Shown here piece by piece: positions 11,391 to 20,850 of a stretch of DNA of 64,000 nucleotides (the first letter of the stretch is position 1; the number at the start of each line of letters is the position of its first letter). Source of the stretch: Meloidogyne chitwoodi (taxonomy: Eukaryota; Nematoda; Chromadorea; Rhabditida; Meloidogynidae); NCBI GenBank assembly GCA_015183035.1, contig JACZZP010000017.1:806001-870000 (forward strand), in the 5' to 3' direction. A program made the translations under genes and the position numbers. The notes beneath the pieces were generated by a model that saw only the letters and a list, made by a program, of their open reading frames with translations, searched no databases and was not told where the DNA came from.

Positions 11391-12531
11391 TATTTAATTA
11401 ATTATTATTCTTTTAAATTAAAAAAATATTATTTTATTAAATAAAAATAATTAATTTCTTTTTTATTAATGATTTAATAAATATTAATAATTGTATTATT
11501 TTATATATATTATTTAGCAGTTCCAAGTAAATAATAAATTGCGTGCCAATTTAATTGACGTAATAAACCAATAAAAATAAAATTATTAATTTTTTTAGTG
11601 TTAGAAAAAAAGAAAAAAATGTTAATATTAAATAGGTATATTTATTTATATTTTTTTATTCTCTTTTTTTCGAGAGTAAAATATGAGAATAAAAATTAAA
11701 ACGAAATGGCAAAATATTGGAATAATTGAGAAAATAAAAAAATAAAAAGAAATTAAATAGCCAGGTGAAATAAAATTAAATATTAATAAATATTTATAGG
11801 TAATAAATTAATTTTAATAAATGCTTAGATTTATTAAAAAAGATTTTTATTTAAAAAAATTAAGGAGAAAAATTTTTTTAAAAGATTAATCTTTTAATAT
11901 TTTTGTCCATCTTGGATTTATGTTTTTACGAAAATTGGAAAATTTAAATTAAAAAATAACCCATTTTTAATAAAAAAAAGTTATCTCTTTTTTTTTAAGT
12001 TTCAGAACTTGTTACCTATGACTACATAAATAAAGAAAAAAAATAAATTTTTAAAAATAATATTCTTTATAAAAAAAAATAATTATTGAATACAATTTAT
12101 TTAATGTTTTTATAGGTAATAATTGATATAATTATTTTAATTATAAACTATTAATTATTTAAAAATCAATTTAAATATAATAAAAATGTTTATTTTAAAG
12201 TAGAATAAGTGTTCGGTAAATTAAATTATTTTTGGATTTTTCGTGATTATCAGACCCTAATTAATTTGGGGATCATGAAAAAGCAAGATATGCTAAAGTC
12301 TGTGGACATTTTTTCCTTAATTATCCGGATATCAGAAGATACGGATTTTTAATAGTATTAGGATACCAGCAGACCTAGACATTTAATCCATTTCGTAATT
12401 TTAGTCGATTTTGGCCAAATCGACTTTTTGACGCATTTTAGATTACCTAGGACGGAAATGTCCGGGACGAAATGACCCCTCCAAAAAATTTAATTTAAAT
12501 AAAAAAGTTCGTAGAAATAAGAGGGGAGCAG
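11391..12531. other. Intergenic DNA with a small non-coding repeat-like block
   Basis: AT-rich until about 12200. From 12230 to 12480 composition rises sharply. That block holds a near-palindrome at about 12403-12425 (TCGATTT TGGCCA AATCGA) bracketed by CATTTCGT at 12391 and ACGAAATG at about 12468, and it ends with a motif whose reverse complement reads GGGGTCATTTCGTCCCGG. No coding frame. It looks like a decayed inverted-repeat transposon end. Confidence 0.45.
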
Positions 12532-12738
12532 TTCAACTGAGTCTGGCACGACTGAGTCACCGTTTTAAAGTTTAACTCAAATTTTTTCCTATATACGAAT
12601 TATAAAAAATACAAATGATAGCTCATTTGAAATTCTTTTCGAGCTGAGTCGAATGAGATAAAAAATAAATGAATTTGGTTGAATTTGAACAAGGCGTGAC
12701 TCAGTTGAGCCAGACGAGTCGTGAAGACTCAGTTGAGG
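12532..12738. mobile_element. Short inverted-repeat element (MITE-like)
   Basis: Left arm TTCAACTGAGTC then TGGCACGACTGAGTCACCG; right arm GGCGTGACTCAGTTGAGCC, AGACGAGTCGTG and GACTCAGTTGAG. The reverse complement of the right arm repeats the words CAACTGAGTC and CACGACT found at the left, so the two ends fold on each other around an AT-rich centre of about 120 nt. No open frame of its own (a short minus-strand frame across it has no similarity). Family unknown. Confidence 0.6.
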
Positions 12739-13012
12739 TGTACCAAATAAGTGAGGTGGGAAAAGTATAAAAGAAAGAGTTGGGGTCACTTCAGTACCGC
12801 CATCTCAGACCAGTAAAAACGGAGCCATCTAACAAAGGAGAGTCTTCCAGTGTCCGTGGGACTTCGGGATGAAATTTTGAGGGTAAATAGAAGACCCTTA
12901 GAGATGATAAAATGTGAAAAAATTAGCTGCTAAATAGGTCCCAGTGCCGAGTTATAACGTGCCAAAGTTGCCCCCTACGATATAAAGGTAAAAGTTTTGT
13001 GGGAAGAATTGT

Positions 13013-13084
13013 TGGCAGCGGCGGTTCAGTGGTAGCGTTCTCGACTGTGTCTTTAACTCATGGGTTCGATTCTTTTAGGCGTAA
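13013..13084 (+). repeat. tRNA(Gly)-like sequence, left arm
   Basis: Contains GGTTCAGTGGTAG (A-box/D-arm as in tRNA-Gly) and GGTTCGATTC (B-box/T-arm), 26 nt apart, in the order and approximate spacing of a tRNA. The segment before the A-box (GGCAGCGGCG) resembles a glycine acceptor stem, but the 3' strand (CTTTTAGGCG) does not pair with it and the anticodon stem does not close. A tRNA-derived relic with possible pol III promoter, not a functional tRNA. Confidence 0.65.
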
Positions 13085-13746
13085 ATTTATTATTTTTCTA
13101 TATTTCTTCCACAAAGTTTATTTTTAAAAATTACAAAAAATTATTTTGTGTGTTAAAAAAATTTATTTTTGTGTTTAAAAATTTTATTAAAATTTTTTTA
13201 ATATAGGTATGTGTGTAAGCTAATTTTACCTTCAATCCATACTGCAAATGGTTTAAATTTTTAAACGATCAATCGATCCTTGTTACCATTAAACATGTCC
13301 ATAAATCCAAAAAATATTATTTATTTATTAAACAATTATTTTTCAAAATTCAAAACAAAAAGATCTATTATCTCTATTGAAGAAATTGCAATGGATTTTG
13401 CTTTAACAATTGAACGTTCATTGAAAATAATGAAGAAATAGAGACAAGGACTGAAATTATTTTTGGTGAACTTGAAGATTTATGGAAATGAAAGTTGCTC
13501 ATATTGTGAGAAATATCTTTGTTTCAATATTTTTTTATAGATTATCACATCTGTGTAAACTTATAATTTTTACAAAATAGCTTACTCATGTACTTATATG
13601 TATAAAAAATGTTAACAAAAAAAAATAAATTTTTTAACACAGAAAAATTTTTTAAACACAAAAATAAATTTTTTTAACACACAAAATAATTTTTTGTAAT
13701 TTTTAAAAATAAACTTTGTGGAAGAAATATAGAAAAATAATAAATT

Positions 13747-13818
13747 TACGCCTAAAAGAATCGAACCCATGAGTTAAAGACACAGTCGAGAACGCTACCA
13801 CTGAACCGCCGCTGCCAA
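13747..13818 (-). repeat. tRNA(Gly)-like sequence, right arm
   Basis: Exact mirror of the left-arm tRNA-like block, read on the minus strand: GAATCGAACC is the complement of the B-box and CTACCACTGAACC that of the A-box. The two copies point towards each other across the unique centre, so pol III transcripts from both would converge. Confidence 0.65.
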
Positions 13819-14337
13819 CAATTCTTCCCACAAAACTTTTACCTTTATATCGTAGGGGGCAACTTTGGCACGTTATAACTCGGCACTGGGACCTATTTAG
13901 CAGCTAATTTTTTCACATTTTATCATCTCTAAGGGTCTTCTATTTACCCTCAAAATTTCATCCCGAAGTCCCAAGGACACTGGAAGACTCTCCTTTGTAA
14001 GTACCAAAAAGTTTTTATACTGAAAAAATGGTTTTTTCTTCATTTTAATATTTTCCTTTATTTTTCATAACTTATTTTACTTGGTTCATTTATATTTATT
14101 CAAGTTAGTATGGATCATCAACAAAATATAGACATTTTTGAAAATACTGAAGTGGCCCGTTTCGTAAAAGAAAAACAAATTTTTGCGTTATTTATATTAT
14201 TTCAATTTTATGAAAAATAAATTGTCTTTTGGCTAAATTTCTTTATTATTTTCTTAACAAAATTAACTAATTTTATAATTTTTTTAAATTTTCTAATAAA
14301 ATTTTATTTTTAGTTTTTTAATAACAGTTAAAAATCA

Positions 14338-14790
14338 ATGAATAACACTATTAACTCTTTACTTCGACTCTGTCCTGAATCTTACTCAAAATATTGCTAC
14401 AACGAGGGAGTATGCTATGCCGCATTTTCAGGCGAGGGAAGAAATTTTTTCAGACCTTTTTGCAAGTTAGTTTAATTTTCTATAATTTGATATTTCTCTT
14501 CTCTTTATTAAATATTGGAAACTTCTAAATACAAAATTTACTTTTTAAGATGTGCTAAAGATTTCCATGGTCCTCATTGCGAATATCTTTTCAATCCAGA
14601 TGTTTATGGCTTTTCTGTAAGTGAAGAACTCGAGAATAAGGCTCTAACGACTGTGGCTATCATTTTATTTTTGGTTATTATTGGATTAATTTGGTGCCTT
14701 GTTTTGCATCGCGGGTTAATTTTTAGATTTTTTCACTTTTTAAAAACAATTTTTAAGATACATCAGGACAAGATTCAAAAACGGTTATGA
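14338..14790 (+). CDS. EGF-domain single-pass membrane protein (LIN-3-like growth-factor precursor?)
   Basis: Two exons (14338 to about 14466, then about 14551-14790) join in phase across a GTTAGT donor. About 120 residues: a complete six-Cys EGF module with spacing C-x7-C-x5-C-x15-C-x1-C-x8-C (CPESYSKYCYNEGVC ... FCKCAKDFHGPHC), a 20-residue juxtamembrane stretch (FNPDVYGFSVSEELENK), one transmembrane helix (ALTTVAIILFLVIIGLIWCLV) and a basic tail. A single membrane-proximal EGF module followed by a TM is the architecture of EGF-family ligands such as LIN-3, which are shed to activate LET-23-type receptors; that role is inference. No signal peptide is encoded: an in-frame TAA lies just upstream of the Met, so an upstream exon is missed or the TM serves as signal anchor. 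The separate ATG at 14110 did not join in phase. Confidence 0.6.
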
Positions 14791-15338
14791 AAACGACGAA
14801 AATGATTCAATCGGTCACGCTGTTTAGACAAAAGCACTTGTGTAGAAGGTGTTCTTCCTGCTGACTTTTTTTTTTGCGGACAATTATTATTAACTTATTA
14901 TTAGCCTGTTCGTCGATTTCGACAGTGAACTATTTCTCGTTCTCTTATCAGATATTAGGATATTCAATGCATCTCTTCCATTTTTTTGTTTCAATGTATC
15001 TGTGTATAATCCTTTATCAATCCTTAAGCCCGGACATTGCCAAAAAAAAGCACTAATTTTAACTGATTTTTAGGGAGTTTTATTTTTGTCGAATTAGCCC
15101 ACTTTCGAAATCGAATAGCAATTATTAGTATTTATTTTTTAATTTTATCGTTGTACATGGACTAACAAATATGTATAAATATTTTTGACCTATTAATAAA
15201 TTTAATCAATTATTCGATAAAATGATTCAAACTCCTATCATATTGTTAAATCTTCGTATAAAAAGAAAGTTTTTTTTTAAATTTGAAATACGATTAAAAA
15301 TTTAATAAAGATTTTACATAATACTAAGGACAACTTAT
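14791..15338. other. Intergenic region with a transposon-end relic
   Basis: Separates the convergent EGF-like and zinc-finger genes. The first 100 bases carry a relic of the inverted-repeat family described at 14832-14893; the rest is AT-rich and contains polyadenylation-like AATAAA at about 15195 and 15302. No further gene recognised. Confidence 0.5.
14832..14893 (+). mobile_element. Relic of a GCACTTGTGTAG...GCGGACAA inverted-repeat end
   Basis: GCACTTGTGTAGAAGG, then ACTTTTTTTTTTGCGGACAATTATT. The same two words, in the same order and similar distance, form the left end of the element at 37778 (GGCACTTGTGTAGATGGG, TTTTTTTTGCGGACAAATTATT). No clean right end was found, so this appears to be a truncated copy lying in the 3' flank of the EGF-like gene. 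Confidence 0.55.
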
Positions 15339-16250
15339 TTAGTTTTTTACATTATTAATACATTCATTGTCCAAGAAATCATCTATCTTTTCATTAAAAT
15401 GACGAAGATTTATTAAATGATATTTTTTTAAATGTCTATTAAATTCATATTTTACTGAGAAACTCTTGCCGCAATGTTCACATTCATAAGGCTTTTCACC
15501 TTTAAAATATTTTATTTTTGAAGATTATAAATTTTTAAAACCTTTGTGTGAATTTAAATGTCCCTCTAATTTGCTTGCACAAGTAAATGATTCATCACAT
15601 AAAGGCCAATTGCACTGATACTTTTTCTCTTTGATAGATTTTTTATAAATTTTTTCATGTACTTGATTAAAATGTTTTCTTAAAGAATATCTATTTTTGT
15701 AATTTTTATCACAACGAGGACATAAAAATTCTCCTAAAACAGCTGACTTGTTTAAATTTAAAGAAAGATCGGTAAATTTTTCATTTTCTATTTGTTCGTG
15801 ACTGCTTTCATTACTTTCTGAGTTATTATTAATTTTCTAGAAATAAATAATTTTATATAGAATAAATTAAATTATTAATTTTTAATTAAAAAACCTCTTT
15901 TTGATTTGATGACTCCTTCATACAATGTTTTTCACGTACATGTCTTGCTAAACGATTATAAGGTAATCTAACACCACAACCATCAACAGTACATTCTAAT
16001 GCTAAAAGAAAATATTATTTAAAGAATATACTTTAAAATTTATGGCTATAGACTTTAGCCATAGATTGTTAGGTAAAGGATTTACAAATCAAACTTGCCA
16101 ACTTATATTAGACCAATATAATATGTAGAATACTTGAAATTTCATACCTTTATCACCGTGGGATTGACGTTCATGTCTTCGAACCATTGAGGTCAACTTA
16201 TTTTTATATTCGCAGAATGAGCAGTTCTTTAATCCTCTAAATCCTCCCAT
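15339..16250 (-). CDS. C2H2 zinc-finger protein
   Basis: Five minus-strand exons (about 16250-16150, 16000-15895, 15838-15542, 15500-15339) encode about 230 residues with five finger-like modules: CSFCEYKNK...RRHERQSH, CTVDGCGVRLP...RHVREKH, CPRCDKNYKN...KHFNQVH, CNWPLCDESFT...GHLNSH, then the classical linker GEKPYEC followed by CEHCGKSFS...RHLKKYH. An acidic/Ser-Asn spacer separates fingers 2 and 3. The first Met (MGGFRGLKNC) directly precedes finger 1. Such proteins are nuclear and bind DNA; target unknown. The gene begins only 240 nt downstream of the IL-17-receptor-like stop on the same strand, so it may be the last cistron of that cluster. No orthologue recognised. Confidence 0.8.
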
Positions 16251-16490
16251 ATTCAAACTAAAATTATAAAAATTTGAATTAATAGATTAAAAAAAGTATT
16301 TAGATCTCATAAAAGATAAACAATATACAATATTTTATTTAAAACTTTTAATAAAAAATTTTAATGTAAAATAAATATAAAAATGGCAAATTTTGTTTAT
16401 GAATATAAAAATATAATTAAACTTTTTTGACCCGTTTAGTTCTATATAGATGAGCCTGGCAAAATTAAAAAAACATAATATTTAAATATT

Positions 16491-19400
16491 TTAAGAATTA
16501 TTTGAAGAACTATCATAATCTTCAAGTCGTCCAACCAATTCATATTTTTTAGAGCCAATTTCATTATGTAGTGATCGAGGAAGACCAGTGTCAATTCGCT
16601 AAAAAAATTTTTAATGAGAAATTTAAAAAATAAAATTACGCTTGAATTATTGTTGTTTTCCTCCTCATTTGATTCGTCTTTCTCATCCAATCCTAATAGA
16701 CCAAATCTTTCGGCAATTTCAGCCAAATTAGGAATATTTAAGTTTTGATTAATTAGAGGTAATTCATTGGAAACAGAATTGTCTAAAAAATTGAAAATAT
16801 AAATTTAATTTTCAGTAGTCTCAAGATGTCCACTTTGAAGGAATCTCTTCACTCTACTAATGTTTCTATTTAATATTTTGCAAGTAACCCACATAACTCA
16901 CCTTGTTTCTCTCTTTTATCATTTTCTGCATCAAATCTTTCATTCAACCAATTTGGATTTTCCAATTCGAAACACTTGAATTTTTCTATAGCATCATTTA
17001 AAGGACTCAAATCAGCTTGATGTTCAAATATATCATTTTTCTCTTCAATATTTAAATCATTTTTATCATTTAAATCTAAAATTCCGTGTATCCAAGCAAT
17101 TAAAGGCCCAATATGTTTAGGCAAAATAAGTGATCCAAAACCAGCACAAAATAGAGTAGATGTAAAAAACGAAGGAATTGAATTTGGAGATGAATAAGAA
17201 AAACGAGCAAAAGCAAATTGACTTAGACGCGAAAATGGAGAAGTTGAACTCATTCCTATTGTATTGATGTCTTGCAGAATTTCACAATTTTTAGGAGCCG
17301 AATCTGAAATTGCAAAAGAAAAATACTATTTGTCACGAAGAATAACTAAACAACCTTGAAAGATAATACTAAAAATAAACATTTATTTTTTAGTTTTTCT
17401 AAAAGTTGTGCAAAATATTTTTTTCACGCTAAAAGCGAAACCCAAAGGTTCGAGGATGTGTTATTTAAACAATAAATAATTTATAAAAATCAACCTATTT
17501 TTTGTCGTTTTGTTATTATGCATTTTTGACTAATAATACCATTTTGAATAAGTCCTTCGCTTGAAACAATTTCATTTATTTTCTAAAGATTATATTAAAA
17601 AAAAAGAAATCAAAATAAGAAAAAACACAAACCGCAACAACAAAACCTATAGCAATATTAAAATAGTCAGAAAAATGTCTTCTTTGTGGCAATTTTTGAC
17701 CAGAAATTACACGCTGTGAGCATTCAGAAAATATTGTTAAAACAAAATCGCATTCGTCAATTTTTTCTGTTAACCAAACCCCAGGACGAACATCTTTTAA
17801 TTTTTTATATTAAAATATTAATTATATTAATACTTGGATTTTGTAAAAATTCCTTTTGGTCAATAAAACATCGAGCATTAGCATTGTCCTCGAGAATTTT
17901 ACATAAAACCATTACAGCATCGGTATGTTGTTGACAATCATCTGTGTAAAGAATTAGGACATTTGGACGTTTGGTCAATTCTATACTTTGGGGTTGTCTT
18001 CTTTGAAGTGCTTAAATGATTAAAAATAAAAATACTTTTTTCAAATTCTAAAAATAACCTCTTTGCTTCCAAAAACGTATTGATAAAAAGAGAATCAATG
18101 TTATAACAATTGTAACTAAAATATTATTTAAAATTTTATTTAATAAAATTTAAATGAAATTGTTCTCATTTTTAAACAAAGATACCAAATAAAAAGGTAA
18201 ATATCATTATATTAAAAAATGAAATTTTTATTTCGCACACTCACAAAGGTCTAAACATAAAAAATTTGTTGACCAAACCCGAGTGTGCAATTAGTGTTCA
18301 TCTCCAAAGAAAATTCACTTTAGTCAAAGGAGAAACTTGGATTGAATTTTCAGGGCAAAGTAATTCATATACCCACAAAATGTTTAAATTTATTTACCTA
18401 TAAGAAGAATAACAGCATATTTAGTAACAAAAATTAATGTTTTTCTTGTCTTCCAATCATCAGAATATTTTGACTCAAAAAGTGTAAAGTTCAAAACTGT
18501 ATGTGGACATTTTATGCATTGTTTGCCAGTAAAAGAATCCTCATCACAAACAAGATCACACTGATTGTTGTCAAGAAAAGCATAAAGTCTAAAAATTATT
18601 TTTCAAAAAGAAAATCAGACAGTGCTATCTGAGGCTTCAATAAAACAGTTTCAAATTATGATAGATACATTTTGTCAATCCTAAATTATTTATCAAGCTT
18701 TCCACTAGAAAGACCAAAAAAAGATAGTTAAGTTAATTTGGAACCTTCTTTCTCATTATATCAATTAAAATTCCCATAAAGAAATCCAGGACTCAGACAG
18801 CACTGAAAAAACCATTACATGTATTTCCCTGAATCGACATTCTTCCAATATTTTCTCCAATGTTGCCTTAATTCAAGTTTATTATATACATTTGCCAATA
18901 AACTGTTTTTATCATATTTTTGTGGATGAATTCGTTCATTTTCCAACAAAAAATGTTTTTCAATTTTTGTTTTATTATTATAATGTAAAGGAGATTGTGT
19001 AAAATCATTTAAATCAGAAACAGAGAATATAGAAAGATTAATATCTCTTGAAGGCCAAATCCAACTCATTGGACTCAAATTTACTAAAATTTCCTAGAAA
19101 AATAAGTAGTTATGAAAATAATATTTATTTTTACATCGGCATAAGAGAAATCAGCATAGAGAAGAGGAGACCATAAGGCCAAATGATTTTGATTGAGAGA
19201 TTCGGGCCATCTACCTTCTCCAGTATAGAAGTGAGAAATTTTTGGGTCTAATTGACTTTCCATAGGTGTCGTCAATAAAATGGTCTTCCTGTTTAAATAA
19301 AATTTATTAAAGACTAGGCAACTATCAAAATACTTGCAAAGTGAACGTTCTCGATTTGTCACGACAAATATTTCAAGTAAATATTGACTGAGACTAAACA

Positions 19401-20060
19401 AATTATAACACGTATAAGAAAAGAAAATAGCCAAATCATCCTTAAAAAATTAACAAATATTAAAAGTACAAAAATAAGGCAAATATATACATTATAATTT
19501 AGATTCTAGTAACAAACCTTATTTTTAAAATAATCTCCAAATTGTAAACGTCTACAAGGCCAGATCATTCTTCCCCATTTTTGTATTAGAATTTCGTGTT
19601 TGTGACAAAGGTAATCTTCCACGCTTGGAGCATATAAACAACGAAATCGGAAAAATATTTCATCTATCTTAGAGGACCTCGCTGCAAGTGACAAATTCAG
19701 TTTCACATGTGGAAGACTAGAAAAAGACAATTTTATTTTAAAAATAACCTACATATTTTCGCCTTCTGGAAAGACCGAATATGGCACTAAATTTACTTCT
19801 AACAGTTCATCTGTGCAATTTGGAACAAGGCCCTTTGCATCATCATTTTCTTTAGTTGAAAACAAATCATTAAGAAATTGATCACAACTTTTTGAATCAT
19901 CAAGAAATGAGAAATTCTTCTCAAGAGAAAAATCAGTCGAATCATTATGTTGATTATTATTAATTAAAAAAACGTTTAATTTATGAGAACAATGTTTTGA
20001 AGCACAATAGAAAAAATCAAAAATAATTAATAATATTAAAAACAAAATTCCAAATTGCAT
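16491..20060 (-). CDS. Interleukin-17 receptor-like protein with SEFIR domain (ILCR type)
   Basis: About a dozen minus-strand exons, roughly 850 residues. Signal peptide MQFGILFLILLIIFDFFYC; a Cys-containing extracellular region with N-x-[ST] sites and no common domain (exons to about 18500, ending near CDLVCDEDSFTGKQCIKC); a transmembrane helix built from two exons (FVTKYAVILLIG and VTIVITLILFLSI); then a cytoplasmic SEFIR domain: RPNVLILYTDDCQQHTDAV, LCKILEDNANARCFID, WLTEKIDECDFVLTIFSE, and a C-terminal helix region with HIGPLIAWIHGILDL. SEFIR domains of IL-17 receptors recruit ACT1-like adaptors; in C. elegans ILCR-1/ILCR-2 transmit ILC-17.1 signals in neurons. An acidic, Ser/Asn-rich tail ends the protein (RLEDYDSSSNNS). 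Start at 20060 lies 128 nt after the mrps-16 stop, supporting an operon. ILCR-1 versus ILCR-2 not decided. Confidence 0.85.
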
Positions 20061-20188
20061 AACCTAATAAAGTTTAAAACTGCAAATGGACAATTTAAAG
20101 TATAAAATATAGATATAACAATCTATAAAAACATCAAAATTTAAAAATATTTAATTATGTTTATTAAAAACTGGCTTAAATTATTATT

Positions 20189-20740
20189 TCACGATGATGC
20201 TCCTTCTGTTTGTGAACTTTCCGCAATATTATCCTTCTCATTAGCCTTTTCAAAATCTTTATAAATAAGTCTTCTGTAAGCACGTGCTCTTGTAAAAGTA
20301 TTTGGATGGAAAGGAAGTAATCCAGAAAGACCTAAATTTTAATAAACAAAAACAAGTAAATAAAATAAATCGCCTTGATAAAAATAAAAAAATTACCAAG
20401 AAGCTCAAGCAAAGGAACAGAAACTTCAGCATTCCTAACACCTAACCAATACTTTAATCGATCATATTTTATAGAAACCAACTTTTCATTTCTATCATTA
20501 GGTATTGGATCAAAAGTTCCAAGCTGAAAAAAATAATAAAAAAAATAAATAAAGCATTACATCTTCGATCATATTGCCGCGATAATGTTTACCAAGAGCT
20601 TTATCTGGATAAACAGCAATATGATAAACTAATCTATCATTACAACCAAAATTAGCCAAATAAACATAAGGCCTACCAAAAATTGCAGGATTAACCAATT
20701 GACGCATTAAATTGCTAAAAACAGATAAAAACATTTCCAT
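20189..20740 (-). CDS. mrps-16: Mitochondrial ribosomal protein S16 (bS16m)
   Basis: Three minus-strand exons, about 145 residues. Core features of bS16: FGCNDRLVYHIAVYP, LGTFDPIPNDRNEKLVSI, YDRLKYWLGVRNAEVSVP and LLELLGLSGLLPFHP, matching the animal mitochondrial S16 order in full. A 30-residue N-terminal extension (MEMFLSVFSNLMRQL) without acidic residues after the first few positions may act as a targeting peptide; a second Met at residue 12 is an alternative start. The C-terminus is a short acidic/Ser tail. It is a component of the small mitoribosomal subunit. It lies between the ulp-3-like gene (110 nt upstream) and the ilcr-like gene (128 nt downstream) on the same strand, the spacing expected of a nematode operon. 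Confidence 0.92.
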
Positions 20741-20850
20741 AAAATAAAATATAAATATTTAATAGTTTTAAACGATAAATTAAAGCATTGAAGAAAACAT
20801 ATTTTTAATAAGTCAAAATAAATATCATCAAATAGACTAGATTTGGATCC

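Larger units (their letters stand above)
12832..13998. mobile_element. 1.17-kb palindromic transposon carrying a tRNA-like sequence in each arm
   Basis: Two arms of about 350-370 bp (12832-13195 and 13630-13998) are nearly perfect reverse complements, from ACAAAGGAGAGTCTTCC at the left to GGAAGACTCTCCTTTGT at the right. They are separated by about 430 bp of unique DNA. The element CAAAGG...CCTTTG is flanked by TAA on both sides, fitting a 3-bp target duplication of the PIF/Harbinger type; the family assignment is inference. Each arm contains a tRNA-like block with RNA polymerase III A- and B-box words. The unique centre has a short frame (MDFALTIERSLKIMKK) ending in a stop and no transposase motif, so the element is non-autonomous. 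One mismatch pair near the tips (GTCCGTGGG versus CCCAAGGAC) shows the arms have begun to diverge. Confidence 0.85.

Noticed and set aside
12589..12789. 66-codon minus-strand frame
   Set aside because: Lies across the MITE at 12532-12738 with no domain; repeat-derived.
13013..13084. Functional tRNA gene
   Set aside because: Acceptor and anticodon stems do not pair; only A- and B-box regions are kept, and the copy is part of the element's arm.
17686..17934. Plus-strand frame over the SEFIR exon
   Set aside because: Exactly antisense to the conserved SEFIR coding exon.
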